Shown here in pieces: positions 30,316 through 42,015 of a stretch of DNA of 64,000 nt; within the stretch, counting starts at the first letter, position 1, and each line of letters begins with the position of its first letter. This stretch comes from Serratia symbiotica (lineage in GTDB: Bacteria > Pseudomonadota > Gammaproteobacteria > Enterobacterales > Enterobacteriaceae). The translations under genes and the position numbers were made by a program. The notes beneath the pieces are model-generated. The model saw only the letters and a list, made by a program, of their open reading frames with translations, was not told the DNA's origin and ran no database searches. The stretch lies in NCBI RefSeq assembly GCF_000821185.2, contig NZ_CP050855.1:1488001-1552000 (forward strand), in the 5' to 3' direction.

Positions 30316-30716
30316 CACAATCGTGGCGTGAACGATATTCTGATTGCCTGTGTTGATGGCCTGACGGAGTTCCCGGAAGCAATAAAACAGCATTGCCCCT
30401 AATATAGAAGTTCACCTGTGCATCATCCAGCCGATCCGCAACTCAATGAAATATTCAGCCTGTCGTGTTACTTCCGATATCCCGCGAACGATCCCTTAGG
30501 TAATTGACACCACGCATGCCAATGCATCGTCAGTGCAGAAAGCTGACCAAAACGAAAGGTGCTTTCTCGAATGAAAACAGCCTGCTCAAGTGACTCAATC
30601 TGGGGTTAGTGAATGTGCAGAAAAAATGGACAATGCCGATCCAGAGGTGGAATTTGACATTGTCCCAAGTGGCGATTTATTTTGAAAGTCGCCTCGATAA
30701 AGTGATGACGTGGTAA
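30316..30716 (+). pseudogene. IS256-family (Mutator-type) transposase remnant
   Basis: Three blocks match the family in order but in different frames. These are NRGVNDILIACVDGLTEFPE (directly fused to mazF), then EVHLCIIQPIRNSMKY, then NVQKKWTMPIQRW ending with a stop at 30714. Together they represent parts of the middle and C-terminal regions with a large internal loss and stops between. A block reading like FSNENSLLK just before the third supports the order. No N-terminal part and no clear inverted repeats remain. Not mobile. Confidence 0.75.
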
Positions 30717-30879
30717 TGATTTTTAACGTGACACAGAATTCTGAACGCGCTCTGCTTACATTTACACGCCACCAGGTGCCTATATTGCCTACTACTGCGA
30801 TAGCTGCCGTCATTTTTTAACGTGCCACCGCGTTCTGCTGCTCCCCGCTTAAATGTGCAGTTCCTGCGATAAACACGCG

Positions 30880-30922
30880 ATGAGTGAGTCAGTATCAAGC
30901 AAGTTGATACTGACTCACTCAT
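30880..30922. repeat. Perfect 19-bp inverted repeat with 5-nt loop
   Basis: ATGAGTGAGTCAGTATCAA at 30880-30898 pairs perfectly with TTGATACTGACTCACTCAT at 30904-30922 around the loop GCAAG. It sits 21 bp left of the IS3-family element and is outside its ends. No T-tract follows closely, so it is not an ordinary terminator. Function unknown. Confidence 0.85.
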
Positions 30923-30949
30923 GCATCTGCTTTGCTTATTATGTAGTGG

Positions 30950-32118
<1,169 letters not shown>

Positions 32119-32188
32119 TGAAGCACCTGTAATGTCCTGAGGTGAGCATATCACCTCTGTTCAGGTGGCCAAATTCAGTGTGCCACTA

Positions 32189-33405
32189 CACACACCCAGT
32201 TGATAATTGAGCTGGATCCCGAATCGGGCGTCTTTTTCCCCCGCCCGTCCTTGCAAATATTCAGCATTGAGGGTTAATAAGGGGAACGGGGTGTAGCTGA
32301 TAGAGGCTGTTATGGCCTCAGCGTTGTGCTGGCGATGCTCTCTGTCGAGCAGGGCAACCTCATTACCGTAATATTTTTCATACGCCAATTTACCACCCAG
32401 TTGTGGCAACGCCGGTAACCATGACTGTAGGCGGATATCCCAGCCACGTGCCGGGCGCGCCTGATAGCCTTCCAGCTCGGGTAGATCCTGCCAGTTTGAC
32501 AGGGGAAAATAGTGGTTTGTCCCCAATTTCAAGAAATCACGCCAATACTCTGCCCCTATGCCCAGACGGGCATGACGCCGGGAGAAGTCATAATCAAGGA
32601 ACGTATTGCCACCCAACATCCAACCGTCATTAAACCACCGATAGCCCAGCCCCAGGTTTGACTGCTGACGGCTATCAGTATGGTGCAGGCTGCCCTGGGT
32701 GAAAAATAGCTTGTCCTTTTGTTCATACAAAGGGAAAAGCAGATCAAGTTGTGAGTTTTTAAGTGAGAAATTTTTATCCATATCCAGTTGCACCCTGGCG
32801 GTGCCAACATGGCTCAACCACTGTTGAAGATGCGCATTCGCCTGACCCGTTGCTAAACCTCTAGCCATGGAGGCTGCTGCATCACTATTGGGATGGTGAG
32901 CGAAAAATTCCCCCGTCTGCGTGGCCACAGTGGCGAGTGTTTGTGCCTGTGCATCATCCTGCGGTGATGATGGCTGCTGACCAGGGGCATTATCCCATTG
33001 CACTGCTGGCAAGGGTGCCAGTGGCACGTCTATTTCATCACCGGGTTGCAGATGCTCAAAGCTGCGGGCAAAGGTACGGAACTGGTTGAGTTTACGCAAA
33101 GATTCGTAGCTCATGTTGTATGTTTTAGCCACAGAAGCGGTGGTTTCTCCGCTCGATAAAGGGTGCACCCGTGTGCGCAAGGTGGCTAGATCCGCAGGCG
33201 CACGTAGAAAAGAAGAGGGGCTATCAGCATCAGCAGGCATAAGGGCGAGGGCCAATTCAGGCGAACGCTGAGGGAAAGCCAGGTTCATTGAGGCAGCCGA
33301 GAGCGTGTTGGGGAAAGTGACAATAAATAGTGTAAAGATATAGTTAGATAGTATTAACCAAGCGCAGGCTCGTTTAATAGAATAATAGTTAAGTAAGGTA
33401 AACAC
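32189..33405 (-). pseudogene. Inverse autotransporter (invasin/intimin-like), truncated by IS3
   Basis: About 405 native residues remain. A signal peptide (hydrophobic 12-36, cleaved near LSA/ASM) is followed by a LysM domain (VHPLSSGETTASVAKTYNMS at about 80-99) that would bind peptidoglycan. The inverse autotransporter beta-barrel comes next (LGYRWFNDGWMLGGNTFLDYDF, GIGAEYWRDFLKLGTNHYFP, GWDIRLQSWLPALPQLGGKLAYEKYYG). The IS joins right at the barrel end (NYQLGV), where the frame picks up CSGTLNLAT and stops. All extracellular Ig-like repeats are lost and none is found on the far side of the IS, so material was deleted too. A barrel without passenger might still insert in the membrane. Confidence 0.9.
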
Positions 33406-33908
33406 TTTAAATTATCTCTTCTTGTTAAAAAAACGAAGTCCTTCTCAATGATTCTGATTGTAACAAGAAATTTATGCGCATCGTATAGGCGGATTTTAGT
33501 TAGGTCAAAAATACAGTTTATTTCCATAGAATTATCTGAAATTTGACACAGCATATTGATTATATAAAATATCGACAAAAAGAACTTTATTAGTATAATA
33601 CTCCATTTAATTATTTTTTTTAGTATTTCACGCTACATTTTAAAACCAAACGAAAACTATCACGACGTGAAAATTAATTATAATGCTAAGCGAGCATTAT
33701 TTTCCCATGACGTTATGATGGGTATTAATAATGGCTCTAGCGTGATATTTTTTATATTAGTTAATTAAGTAAAAAGATGCTGTATATAATTCCGCGTCAC
33801 TGCTCGCGTTGATTACACCAAATACGGCGAATACGTTTACCTTTACAAAAAAACCTCTGAAAGCAGAAAATATAAGCGCTCCATGCAATATCACCAGGCT
33901 CTTACACA

Positions 33909-34073
33909 TTAAAGATGTCCGGTCAGCATCCACTGGCCGTTGCTTGCCTTGTAATACCATTGGAACAGGGAGCCATCGCTACCCGCGCCCTGGCTATCAA
34001 AATCATAGGTAACCGTTAGCGTGCTACCTATAAGCACGTAGCCTGTCAGTGAGGGGGGCACACTAAACGCTTT
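33909..34073 (-). pseudogene. Invasin-type extracellular domain relic
   Basis: On the minus strand the frame reads SVPPSLTGYVLIGSTLTVTY, then DFDSQGAGSDGSLFQWYYKA and SNGQWMLTG before a TAA at 33909. The pattern (LTG/GSTLTxTYxFxxxGxGxDGSxFQWY) is that of Ig-like repeats found in inverse autotransporters and large adhesins. It lies upstream of, not downstream of, the truncated barrel gene, so it belongs either to a second adhesin gene or to a segment moved by rearrangement. It lacks a start and is only about 54 codons. Confidence 0.6.
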
Positions 34074-34398
34074 TTTGCTGCACTATTTTTTTTCGTGTTT
34101 CACACTGGCTTTTTAAAGCTGTAAAAAATCATTACGAAATAAGAATAATGGGGGTGTTAAAGCCGGTGTTATTTTTCCATGAAGTTATCTAGGGGATCAG
34201 TAATACCAGACACGTCAATAGCCTGTGAATGTAACAACTGAAAATTGAGGTAATCAAGTAATGAGTCAGCGTAAGCAACCCAAACCAGGTGCGTCCATAC
34301 AGGCACAACGGCGGGTTATCGCCCTGCAGGTATGAAAATCAATGGAAGGAGGCGACAAAGGTGTCCTGATTTTATGATCCACTACGCATCGGTGACAT

Positions 34399-34430
34399 TA
34401 GCGGGGAATGTCTTACGACATTCCCCGCTA
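34399..34430. repeat. Perfect 14-bp inverted repeat with 4-nt loop
   Basis: TAGCGGGGAATGTC at 34399-34412 pairs with GACATTCCCCGCTA at 34417-34430 around TTAC. It has the strength of a terminator stem, about 135 nt beyond the nuoN stop, but no T-tract follows on either strand. Confidence 0.7.
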
Positions 34431-34564
34431 GATCCTTAGACAAACAGCGCTGGAAGCTGTTCTCAGCCACCTCACCGATACCTACTAAACAGGGTATTGA
34501 CCTATTCGCGCTGATTTTATGGGGGCCTGAGCGCCAAAGCTGACCTTTGCTGCCAGAAAGCTTA

Positions 34565-36022
34565 TCAGAACAACGGTTGTGCCATTTGCACCAAAGTAAT
34601 CAGCGGCTGCGGATAAACGCCTAGCCCCAGCACCAGCACAGCGGAGATCAGCACCACCACACCACCGGCGGTCAACGCCCAGTTGTTAGGGGTGTCGCGG
34701 CGCAATGCTTCCGGTGCGCTGAGGTACAGGCTGACAGTGACGCGCAGATAGTAGTACAGGCCAATCGCACTGCCCACCACCACCGCGCCAGCTAACCACC
34801 ACAGGCGTGCGCTGACACCCACCGCAATCACGAAAAACTTACCAATAAAGCCCAAAGTCATTGGGATACCGGCCAGCGACAACATCATCACCGTCATCAC
34901 CGCAGACAGGATGGGCTTATGCCAGAACAGGCCGCGGTAGGAGAACAGCGAGTCGGCATCCGGGCCACGATACGGGCTGGACATCAGGCTGACCACGCCG
35001 AATGCCCCTAGGCTACTGAATAGGTAACCCACAAGGTAAACCCCGGCAGTTTCCAACGACATCTCATGGCTATGTACCGCAATCAATGCCACCAGTAGAT
35101 AGCCCAGATGCGCGATCGACGAATACCCCAGCAGACGCTTGATGTTGGTCTGACTGATGGCCATCAGGTTGCCGAACAAAATTGAACCGCAGGCGATGAT
35201 CGACAACACCAGACGCAGTGCCTCACTATCAGCAGCAGGCGCATACAGGAACAGACGCATTACTACCGCGAAGATGGCAATTTTGCTGGCGGTGGCCAGG
35301 AAGGTTGCAACCGGTGCTGGTGCCCCCTGATACACATCTGGCGTCCACAACTGGAAAGGCACCAACGACAGTTTGAAACCCAGACCGACGATCATCATGC
35401 CCATGCCAGCCAAGATCAGCGGCTGGTACATCAGGTTTTCTTGCAGGCTTTTACCCAAGCCAGCCAGCGACAAATCGCCGGATTCGGCATACAGCAGCGC
35501 CATACCGAATAGCAGGAATGACGATGCGGCAGCGGACAGCAGCATGTATTTGATAGCCGCTTCCAATGGATGCTTCTGGCGGTAGGCATAGCCCACCAAG
35601 CCAAACAGCGGCAGCGAGATCAATTCAATGCCGAGGAACAAGGACGCCAAATGGTTCGCGCTCGCCAGTAAAATGCCGCCCATACTGGCGATCAACACCA
35701 GCAGGTAGAACTCTTCGCGGTTGTCCGGGTAACCGGCCAGCCACGGATAGGCGAAGGTGCAGGTTGCCAGACTGGCCAGCAGTACCAGCCCGGTATAGAA
35801 CATTGCGTAGCCATCGACCCGTAGCAGCGGGGTAACGTCCATTGGGCCAGCCTGGCCGACAAAATACAGCGAGAGCAGCGCCAGGTTGAGGCCGATCACC
35901 GTCAGAGTGGCGTTGATAAAGTGGTCGCGCCGCCACGCAATGCCTAGCATCACAACCACCACCGTCAATCCGACGATCAACAGCGGTAACAGTGCGATCA
36001 GTTGTTGAGGAGTTATTGTCAT
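34565..36022 (-). CDS. nuoN: NADH-quinone oxidoreductase subunit N
   Basis: 485 residues (E. coli 485). Antiporter-like membrane subunit of complex I with about 14 TM helices; takes part in proton pumping. Begins [15 protein letters not shown]. Conserved proton-channel region [19 protein letters not shown] carries the key Glu, and [23 protein letters not shown] and [17 protein letters not shown] carry channel Lys and the discontinuous helix. It is the last gene of the nuo operon, 6 nt after nuoM. Confidence 0.98.
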   Translation of the reverse strand: MTITPQQLIALLPLLIVGLTVVVVMLGIAWRRDHFINATLTVIGLNLALLSLYFVGQAGPMDVTPLLRVDGYAMFYTGLVLLASLATCTFAYPWLAGYPDNREEFYLLVLIASMGGILLASANHLASLFLGIELISLPLFGLVGYAYRQKHPLEAAIKYMLLSAAASSFLLFGMALLYAESGDLSLAGLGKSLQENLMYQPLILAGMGMMIVGLGFKLSLVPFQLWTPDVYQGAPAPVATFLATASKIAIFAVVMRLFLYAPAADSEALRLVLSIIACGSILFGNLMAISQTNIKRLLGYSSIAHLGYLLVALIAVHSHEMSLETAGVYLVGYLFSSLGAFGVVSLMSSPYRGPDADSLFSYRGLFWHKPILSAVMTVMMLSLAGIPMTLGFIGKFFVIAVGVSARLWWLAGAVVVGSAIGLYYYLRVTVSLYLSAPEALRRDTPNNWALTAGGVVVLISAVLVLGLGVYPQPLITLVQMAQPLF

Positions 36023-36028
36023 GGCGAA

Positions 36029-37558
36029 TTACGGCCTTGTGGTTGAAATTGCTGAAACTGACGAAGCAAACCAATGTTGCACGTTGCTCATGGCAACCGC
36101 AGAGGTATCAAGGATCGGCTGCGGGTAAACCCCCAGTAGAACCAGCAATACCACTAACAGCAGAATAGTGAACAGTTCGCGCGCGGTCATGCCCGGCAAG
36201 GGTTGGTCAGATTTCGGTGTGCCGTAGTAAGCACGCTGTATCATGATCAACGAGTAAACGGAGGCAAACACCAAGCCGAAGGTCGAGATCACGGTGATCA
36301 CTGGCACCACCTGGAAGCTGCCGAACAGGATCATGAACTCGCCGACGAAGTTACCGGTGCCTGGCATCCCCAGTGTGGCCACCGCGAAGAACAGCGACAG
36401 CGCAGGGATGTATTTGATACGCCCCCACAGGCCGCCCATCTGACGCATGTCACGGGTGTGCAGACGTTCGTACAGTTGACCACAGATGATGAACATGCCA
36501 GCCGCAGACAGACCGTGGGCGATCATCTGGATCACCGCTCCCTGATAAGCCAACTGGCTACCGGTGTAAATGGCGATCAGCACGAACCCCATGTGGGAAA
36601 CCGAGGTGTAGGCGATCAGACGCTTGATGTCGGTCTGTACGAACGCCATCCAAGCACCGTAGAAGATGCCAAACACCCCTAGCCACATGGCGATTGGCGC
36701 AAACGCATGTGAGGCTTCCGGGAACAGCGGCAGGCTGAAACGCAGCAGGCCATAGGCCGCCGTTTTCAGCAAGATCCCCGCCAGATCAACGGAGCCAGCA
36801 GTCGGTGCCTGGCTGTGTGCATCCGGCAACCAGCCGTGCAGCGGCACCACCGGCATTTTTACCGCGAAGGCGATGAAGAAGCCCAACATCAACAGGTATT
36901 GCACGTTATGCGACATCGGGGTGTGCAGCAGGTTTTCGTAATCGAAAGTCCATACACCGGTGGCGTTGCAGTGCACAAATACCAGGCCCAAAATGGCAAT
37001 CAGCATCACCATCCCACTGGCTTGGGTGTAGATGAAGAACTTGGTAGCCGCAGTGATGCGAGTTTTCCCATCCGATGCCTTGTGCCCCCACAGGGCGATC
37101 AAAAAGTACATCGGCACCAACATCATTTCCCAGAAGAAGAAGAACAGGAACATGTCGATGGCCAGAAACACGCCGATCACGCCGCCCAGTATCCACAGCA
37201 GGTTCAGGTGAAAGAAACCCTGATATTTCTGGATTTCACGCCAGGAGCAGAGGATCGCCAACACGCCAAGCAGGCCAGTCAGCACCACCATCAACAACGA
37301 TAGGCCGTCCAGCGCCAGGTGGATGGAAATGCCAAAGCGTGGGATCCACGGCAGCAGGAACTCGCTTTGCCACTGCGGAATGCCTTGTGGCATGGTCAGT
37401 GTGTAGCCCCCCTGTAACCACAGTTGCAGAGAAAGCACCAACGTCAGCCCCATTGTGATCAACGCTATCCAGCGCGGTACCTTAGTACCAAAGCGCTCCA
37501 ACTGCCAGCACAGCAGACCGCCGATAAAGGGGATAAGAATTAGCCAAGGTAATAGCAT
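36029..37558 (-). CDS. nuoM: NADH-quinone oxidoreductase subunit M
   Basis: 509 residues. Antiporter-like membrane subunit with about 14 TM helices. FFFFFWEMMLVPMYFLIALWG carries the conserved Glu of the channel; KMPVVPLHGWLPDAHSQAPT and DIKRLIAYTSVSHMGFVL carry conserved Lys residues. Separated from nuoL by 216 nt that contain a dispersed repeat, an unusually wide gap inside this operon; nuoN follows after 6 nt. Confidence 0.98.
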   Translation of the reverse strand: MLLPWLILIPFIGGLLCWQLERFGTKVPRWIALITMGLTLVLSLQLWLQGGYTLTMPQGIPQWQSEFLLPWIPRFGISIHLALDGLSLLMVVLTGLLGVLAILCSWREIQKYQGFFHLNLLWILGGVIGVFLAIDMFLFFFFWEMMLVPMYFLIALWGHKASDGKTRITAATKFFIYTQASGMVMLIAILGLVFVHCNATGVWTFDYENLLHTPMSHNVQYLLMLGFFIAFAVKMPVVPLHGWLPDAHSQAPTAGSVDLAGILLKTAAYGLLRFSLPLFPEASHAFAPIAMWLGVFGIFYGAWMAFVQTDIKRLIAYTSVSHMGFVLIAIYTGSQLAYQGAVIQMIAHGLSAAGMFIICGQLYERLHTRDMRQMGGLWGRIKYIPALSLFFAVATLGMPGTGNFVGEFMILFGSFQVVPVITVISTFGLVFASVYSLIMIQRAYYGTPKSDQPLPGMTARELFTILLLVVLLVLLGVYPQPILDTSAVAMSNVQHWFASSVSAISTTRP

Positions 37559-37579
37559 GGCGTTTTGTGTCCCTTGATT

Positions 37580-37702
37580 CTACCCTTCGTCTTTCAAGCT
37601 GGTGCGTTGTTGGCTACCTATGCTCACCCCAGGAGCTTACTTCAGTAAGTTCCTGGGGGCCACGTACTTGCCGCCTAGCCCCAACTCGAAATTCTTGGGT
37701 AT
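37580..37702. repeat. Dispersed repeat type B in the nuoL-nuoM gap
   Basis: Ends TACCCTTCGTCTTTCAAGCT and CAACTCGAAATTCTTGGGTA are inverted relatives of the 29751-29948 copy. The centre holds a stem-loop: CCCCAGGAGCTTACTT/AAGTTCCTGGGG. It lies inside the nuo transcription unit and could fold in the mRNA. Confidence 0.8.
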
Positions 37703-37774
37703 AAAGCAAAAACATTGTACATAGCGCTGAATATAAAGAGCGCTACGCCCGATAACCGTATTCGAATGGTTCTG

Positions 37775-39622
37775 TTAAACCAACATCAACAGCGCCAATA
37801 CGACCACTGCACCCACCCCCATAGAGGCGATATACCAACGTACCTGGCCGTTCTCACTCACCGTCAGGCCACGGTTCCCCCAGCGGGAGAATATAGCCGG
37901 TAGGTTCATCAGCGAGTTCAGCGGATCACGTTGCAACAGCTTCGCAATGCCCAGGTACGGTTTGACGAAGACTTTGCCATACAGCCAGTCGAAACCCCAG
38001 GCATGGAACCACCAGGTTGAGAAGAAACGCCCCAGTGTGCTGTTGGCGATGCGGGTCACCAGGCTGCGTTTGCCCAGCCACAGTGCAGCCGCCAGCAGGA
38101 TGCCGACGATAGCCACTACGCCGGAGGTGATTTCAAGCCGCAGCACGCTACCCTGCGCCAGCTCGGTAGTCTCCGGCAGTACGCCTTGCAGCGGTGGTAC
38201 GATCATCGCACCGATGAAGGTGGATAGCACCAGCAGAACCAGCAGCGGTAGGTGGTGAGCGATACCAATACCTGCGTGGGCTTTGATTTTCTCTTCGCCG
38301 TGGAACACGATGAAAATCATCCGGAAGGTGTATAGCGAGGTCATGAACGCACCGACCAGACCGACAGCCATCAGATTGAGGTGACCGCTGGCCATCGCGC
38401 CCGCCAGGATCTCATCCTTGCTGAAGAAGCCAGCGGTGATCAGCGGCAAGGCCGACAATGCCGCACCGCCAACCAGGAAGCAGACATAGACCAGCGGAAT
38501 GCTCTTGCGCAAGCCGCCCATCTTGAAAATGTTTTGCTCATGGTGGCACGCCAGGATCACCGAACCGGCTGACAGGAACAACAGCGCTTTGAAGAACGCG
38601 TGGGTCATCAGGTGGAAGATCGCCGCGTCCCACGCTTGCACGCCCAGCGCCAAGAACATGTAGCCTATCTGGCTCATGGTGGAGTAAGCGAGCACGCGTT
38701 TGATGTCGGTCTGCACCAGCGCGGCAAAGCCAGCCAGCAGCAGGGTTACTGCACCGACGATGCCCACCAGATGCAGCACTTCCGGTGCCATCAGGAACAG
38801 GCCGTGCGTGCGGGCAATCAAGTAAACGCCTGCGGTCACCATGGTTGCCGCGTGGATCAGAGCAGAAACCGGGGTTGGCCCCGCCATCGCGTCCGCTAGC
38901 CATGTTTGCAACGGCAACTGCGCCGATTTACCCACCGCGCCGCCCAGCAGCATCAGGGTTGCCCAGGTGAGGGTGGTATCACCTAGCGCCAACTTCTGCG
39001 GTGCCAAGAGAGTCAGCTCACGGATATTCAGGGTGCCCAGCTCGTTGTAGAGGATAAACAGCGCGAACGCCAGGAACACGTCGCCAACGCGGGTCACAAT
39101 GAAGGCTTTCATCGCCGCCGCACCATTGGCCCGATTTTTGTAGTAGAAGCCGATCAGCAGGTAGCTGCACAGGCCCACGCCTTCCCAACCCAGGTACATC
39201 AACAGCAGGTTGTCCGCCAGCACCAATACCACCATGCTGGCGATAAACAGGTTGGTGTAGGCAAAAAAGCGCGAGTAGCCTTCTTCACCACGCATGTACC
39301 AGGAAGCGAACATGTGGATGAAGAAACCAACACCGATGACCACTGACAGCATGGTCAGCGACAGGCCGTCCAGTGTCAGGATCACGCCAATATTGAAGTT
39401 GCCGACAGTCATCCAGTTCCATAGGCTTTGCTCGAACAGTGGCACGCCAGCGGCTTTCTGGGTGAGGAAGTCCATCGCCACATAAACTGTGACCAACGCG
39501 GCCAGGCCGATAGAGCCTACGCCGACGATTGCCGCCGTGTTCTCAGACCCTTGACCACGGGAAAAGGCCAACAGCAGGAAGCCGATCAACGGGAGCAGAA
39601 TGGTTAAATATAGTAGGTTCAT
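37775..39622 (-). CDS. nuoL: NADH-quinone oxidoreductase subunit L
   Basis: 615 residues (E. coli 613). Largest antiporter-like subunit, with 14 core helices and a long C-terminal lateral helix spanning the membrane arm. [19 protein letters not shown] carries the channel Glu; [32 protein letters not shown] and [17 protein letters not shown] carry channel Lys and His residues. Start overlaps the nuoK end by 4 nt. Confidence 0.98.
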   Translation of the reverse strand: MNLLYLTILLPLIGFLLLAFSRGQGSENTAAIVGVGSIGLAALVTVYVAMDFLTQKAAGVPLFEQSLWNWMTVGNFNIGVILTLDGLSLTMLSVVIGVGFFIHMFASWYMRGEEGYSRFFAYTNLFIASMVVLVLADNLLLMYLGWEGVGLCSYLLIGFYYKNRANGAAAMKAFIVTRVGDVFLAFALFILYNELGTLNIRELTLLAPQKLALGDTTLTWATLMLLGGAVGKSAQLPLQTWLADAMAGPTPVSALIHAATMVTAGVYLIARTHGLFLMAPEVLHLVGIVGAVTLLLAGFAALVQTDIKRVLAYSTMSQIGYMFLALGVQAWDAAIFHLMTHAFFKALLFLSAGSVILACHHEQNIFKMGGLRKSIPLVYVCFLVGGAALSALPLITAGFFSKDEILAGAMASGHLNLMAVGLVGAFMTSLYTFRMIFIVFHGEEKIKAHAGIGIAHHLPLLVLLVLSTFIGAMIVPPLQGVLPETTELAQGSVLRLEITSGVVAIVGILLAAALWLGKRSLVTRIANSTLGRFFSTWWFHAWGFDWLYGKVFVKPYLGIAKLLQRDPLNSLMNLPAIFSRWGNRGLTVSENGQVRWYIASMGVGAVVVLALLMLV

Positions 39623-39921
39623 CCGCGCATCTCACTGAGAGTATCAATATTCAGAGTGTGACGACGGCGGTAGAGCTGTAGTAGCAGCGCCAAACCGATG
39701 CTGGCTTCGGCTGCCGCCAGGCTGATCGCCAGGATGTACATCACTTGCCCATCCGCTTGGCCCCAGTAGCTGCCCGCCACGATAAACGCCAACGCCGCAG
39801 CGTTGATCATCACTTCCAAACTGATCAGCATAAACAACAGGTTGCGGCGCACCAGCAGTCCGCTTAGTCCAAGCACAAATAGGACGGCCGCCAGGATCAG
39901 GCCGTGTTGAAAAGGGATCAT
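39619..39921 (-). CDS. nuoK: NADH-quinone oxidoreductase subunit K
   Basis: 100 residues, same as E. coli. Three TM helices; the buried Glu residues of helices 2 and 3 ([15 protein letters not shown] and [12 protein letters not shown]) belong to the proton path linking the quinone site with the antiporter subunits. Overlaps nuoJ upstream and nuoL downstream by 4 nt each, indicating coupled translation. Confidence 0.97.
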   Translation of the reverse strand: MIPFQHGLILAAVLFVLGLSGLLVRRNLLFMLISLEVMINAAALAFIVAGSYWGQADGQVMYILAISLAAAEASIGLALLLQLYRRRHTLNIDTLSEMRG

Positions 39922-40466
39922 GCTTGCTCCTCCGATTTTCTTCTCGTCATTTCGCTGTTGCCCAGCACCTCGCCCGACTTGTGCTCACGGCCAATGTGGA
40001 AGGCGACAACCAGCCCCGCCAACAGCAGCATTGAAGCCAATTCAACCGCCAGCACGTAAGGCCCAAACAGGCTGATACCCACAACTTTAGCATCCACCAT
40101 CTCGCCGCTGATATCTTGATCAGATAGGCTACGGATGGCGATAATCAGCACCACCAACAATACCAGCGACATCAGCCCGGGGCCGATCCACACCGATGGC
40201 TTCATCCATGCGCGTTCCTGCTGCTGCACCGCGTTACCGAGGTTCAGCATCATCACCACAAACACGAACAACACCATGATGGCCCCCGCGTAGACGATGA
40301 TTTCCAGCGCACCAGCAAAGTAAGCGCCGAGGGAGAAAAAGACTGCCGAGATCGCCACTAGTGTGACGATCAGATACAGCAATGCATGCACAGGATTGGT
40401 ATGGGTGATCACACGAAGCGTTGCGGCCACCGCCACTAAACCTGCCAGATAAAATACAATTTCCAT
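39918..40466 (-). CDS. nuoJ: NADH-quinone oxidoreductase subunit J
   Basis: 182 residues. Five TM helices; [29 protein letters not shown] is the conserved helix 3 region that changes shape during the catalytic cycle. Soluble C-terminal tail ([23 protein letters not shown]). Starts 14 nt after nuoI. Confidence 0.97.
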   Translation of the reverse strand: MEIVFYLAGLVAVAATLRVITHTNPVHALLYLIVTLVAISAVFFSLGAYFAGALEIIVYAGAIMVLFVFVVMMLNLGNAVQQQERAWMKPSVWIGPGLMSLVLLVVLIIAIRSLSDQDISGEMVDAKVVGISLFGPYVLAVELASMLLLAGLVVAFHIGREHKSGEVLGNSEMTRRKSEEQA

Positions 40467-40480
40467 GCTTGGCTTGCTCC

Positions 40481-41023
40481 TTACGGCAACAGAGCTTTGA
40501 CGTCGATCGGTTTGGCTTCGTTTTCGGCTTCGCCTTTGGCTTTGCCGTCAATCGCCATACCGGCCATCCGGTAGAAGTTATATTCCGGATATTTACCCGG
40601 CCCCGATATCAAGAGATCTTCTTTTTCATACACCAGATCCTGGCGCTTGAACTCACCCATTTCGAAATCTGGCGTCAGTTGAATAGCGGTGGTCGGGCAG
40701 GCCTCTTCGCACAGGCCGCAGAAGATGCAGCGCGAGAAGTTGATGCGGAAGAATTCCGGATACCAGCGGCCGTCTTGCTGTTCTGCTTTTTGCAACGAGA
40801 TACAACTGACCGGGCAGGCCACCGCACACAGGTTACAGGCGACACAACGCTCTGCGCCATCCGGGTCACGCGTCAGCACGATGCGGCCCCGGTAGCGCGG
40901 CGGCAGGTAAACCGGTTCTTCTGGATACATTTGGGTTTCGCGCTTGGCGAAGGCATGCAGGCCAATCATCCAAATGCTGCGCACCTGGGTGCAGAAACCA
41001 ACCACTAACTCTTTCAATGTCAT
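40481..41023 (-). CDS. nuoI: NADH-quinone oxidoreductase subunit I (2x 4Fe-4S)
   Basis: 180 residues (E. coli 180). Ferredoxin-like subunit that carries clusters N6a and N6b to N2. Two binding motifs: Cys60, 63, 66, 70 ([12 protein letters not shown]) and Cys99, 102, 105, 109 ([12 protein letters not shown]). An N-terminal amphipathic segment lies on the membrane arm. It sits between nuoH and nuoJ. Confidence 0.98.
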   Translation of the reverse strand: MTLKELVVGFCTQVRSIWMIGLHAFAKRETQMYPEEPVYLPPRYRGRIVLTRDPDGAERCVACNLCAVACPVSCISLQKAEQQDGRWYPEFFRINFSRCIFCGLCEEACPTTAIQLTPDFEMGEFKRQDLVYEKEDLLISGPGKYPEYNFYRMAGMAIDGKAKGEAENEAKPIDVKALLP

Positions 41024-41037
41024 GGTTTATTCACCCC

Positions 41038-42015
41038 TTATTGAGCGTTGTACAAAATGACTGCGGCGGTTGCCAGCAGGTTCAGCAGCGTCAGCGGCAG
41101 GCACACTTTCCAGCCAAAAGACATCACCTGGTCGTAGCGCGGGCGCGGCAAGGCAGCACGGATCAGAATGAACATCATCATGAAGAAGGCCGTTTTCACT
41201 GCAAACCAGATGAAGGGTGGCAGGAGTGGCCCCTGCCAACCACCGAAGAACAACGTCACAATCAGGGCGGATACGGTGACGATACCGATATATTCACCCA
41301 CGAAGAATAAACCGAATTTCATGCCAGAATATTCGATGTGATAGCCATCAGCCAGTTCCTGCTCGGCTTCCGGTTGGTCAAACGGGTGACGGTGACACAC
41401 CGCTACACCGGCAATCGCAAAGGTCACAAAACCAAAGAACTGCGGGATGACGTTCCAGAGGTGCGCCTGCGATTGAACAATGGCCTGCATGTTGAAAGAC
41501 CCCGCCTGCGCTACCACGCCCATCAACGATAGGCCGATAAACACTTCATAGCTCAGGGTTTGCGCCGAGGCGCGCATCGCCCCCAACAGCGAGTATTTGT
41601 TGTTGCTCGACCAGCCAGCGAACAGCACGGCGTACACCGTCAGGCCAGCCATCATCAGGAAGAACAAAATGCCGATGTTGAGATCAGACACCGCCCAGGT
41701 CGGGCTGACCGGAACGATGGCAAAGGCCAATAACAGGGAAGTGAAAGCGATCATCGGTGCCAAGGTGAAGATCACCCGATCAGAGAACCTCGGAACCCAG
41801 TCTTCCTTGAAGAACATTTTGATCATGTCAGCGACCAGTTGCAGCGATCCCCCCCAGCCGACGCGGTTTGGCCCATAACGGTTCTGGAACAAGCCGAGCA
41901 AACGGCGTTCGCCAAAACTCATTAATGCGCCGCAAACCACCACCACCAGTAGGATCACTACCGCTTTTAGGATGGCGATCAGAATGGCGATCACCTCAGG
42001 GGTAAACCAGCTCAT
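41038..42015 (-). CDS. nuoH: NADH-quinone oxidoreductase subunit H
   Basis: 325 residues. Eight-TM membrane subunit forming the quinone chamber with NuoB and Nuo[21 protein letters not shown] is the conserved first loop lining the quinone entrance; [20 protein letters not shown] is the acidic loop between helices 5 and 6, rich in conserved Glu residues. Start overlaps nuoG by 4 nt. Confidence 0.98.
   Translation of the reverse strand: MSWFTPEVIAILIAILKAVVILLVVVVCGALMSFGERRLLGLFQNRYGPNRVGWGGSLQLVADMIKMFFKEDWVPRFSDRVIFTLAPMIAFTSLLLAFAIVPVSPTWAVSDLNIGILFFLMMAGLTVYAVLFAGWSSNNKYSLLGAMRASAQTLSYEVFIGLSLMGVVAQAGSFNMQAIVQSQAHLWNVIPQFFGFVTFAIAGVAVCHRHPFDQPEAEQELADGYHIEYSGMKFGLFFVGEYIGIVTVSALIVTLFFGGWQGPLLPPFIWFAVKTAFFMMMFILIRAALPRPRYDQVMSFGWKVCLPLTLLNLLATAAVILYNAQ

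Larger units (their letters stand above)
33406..34560. other. AT-rich, gene-poor region upstream of the truncated autotransporter
   Basis: About 1150 nt. It holds an invasin-domain relic (33909-34073) and a perfect 14-bp inverted repeat (34399-34430), listed separately. The 33406-33790 part is very AT-rich and probably held the autotransporter promoter. I recognise no intact gene. Confidence 0.55.
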
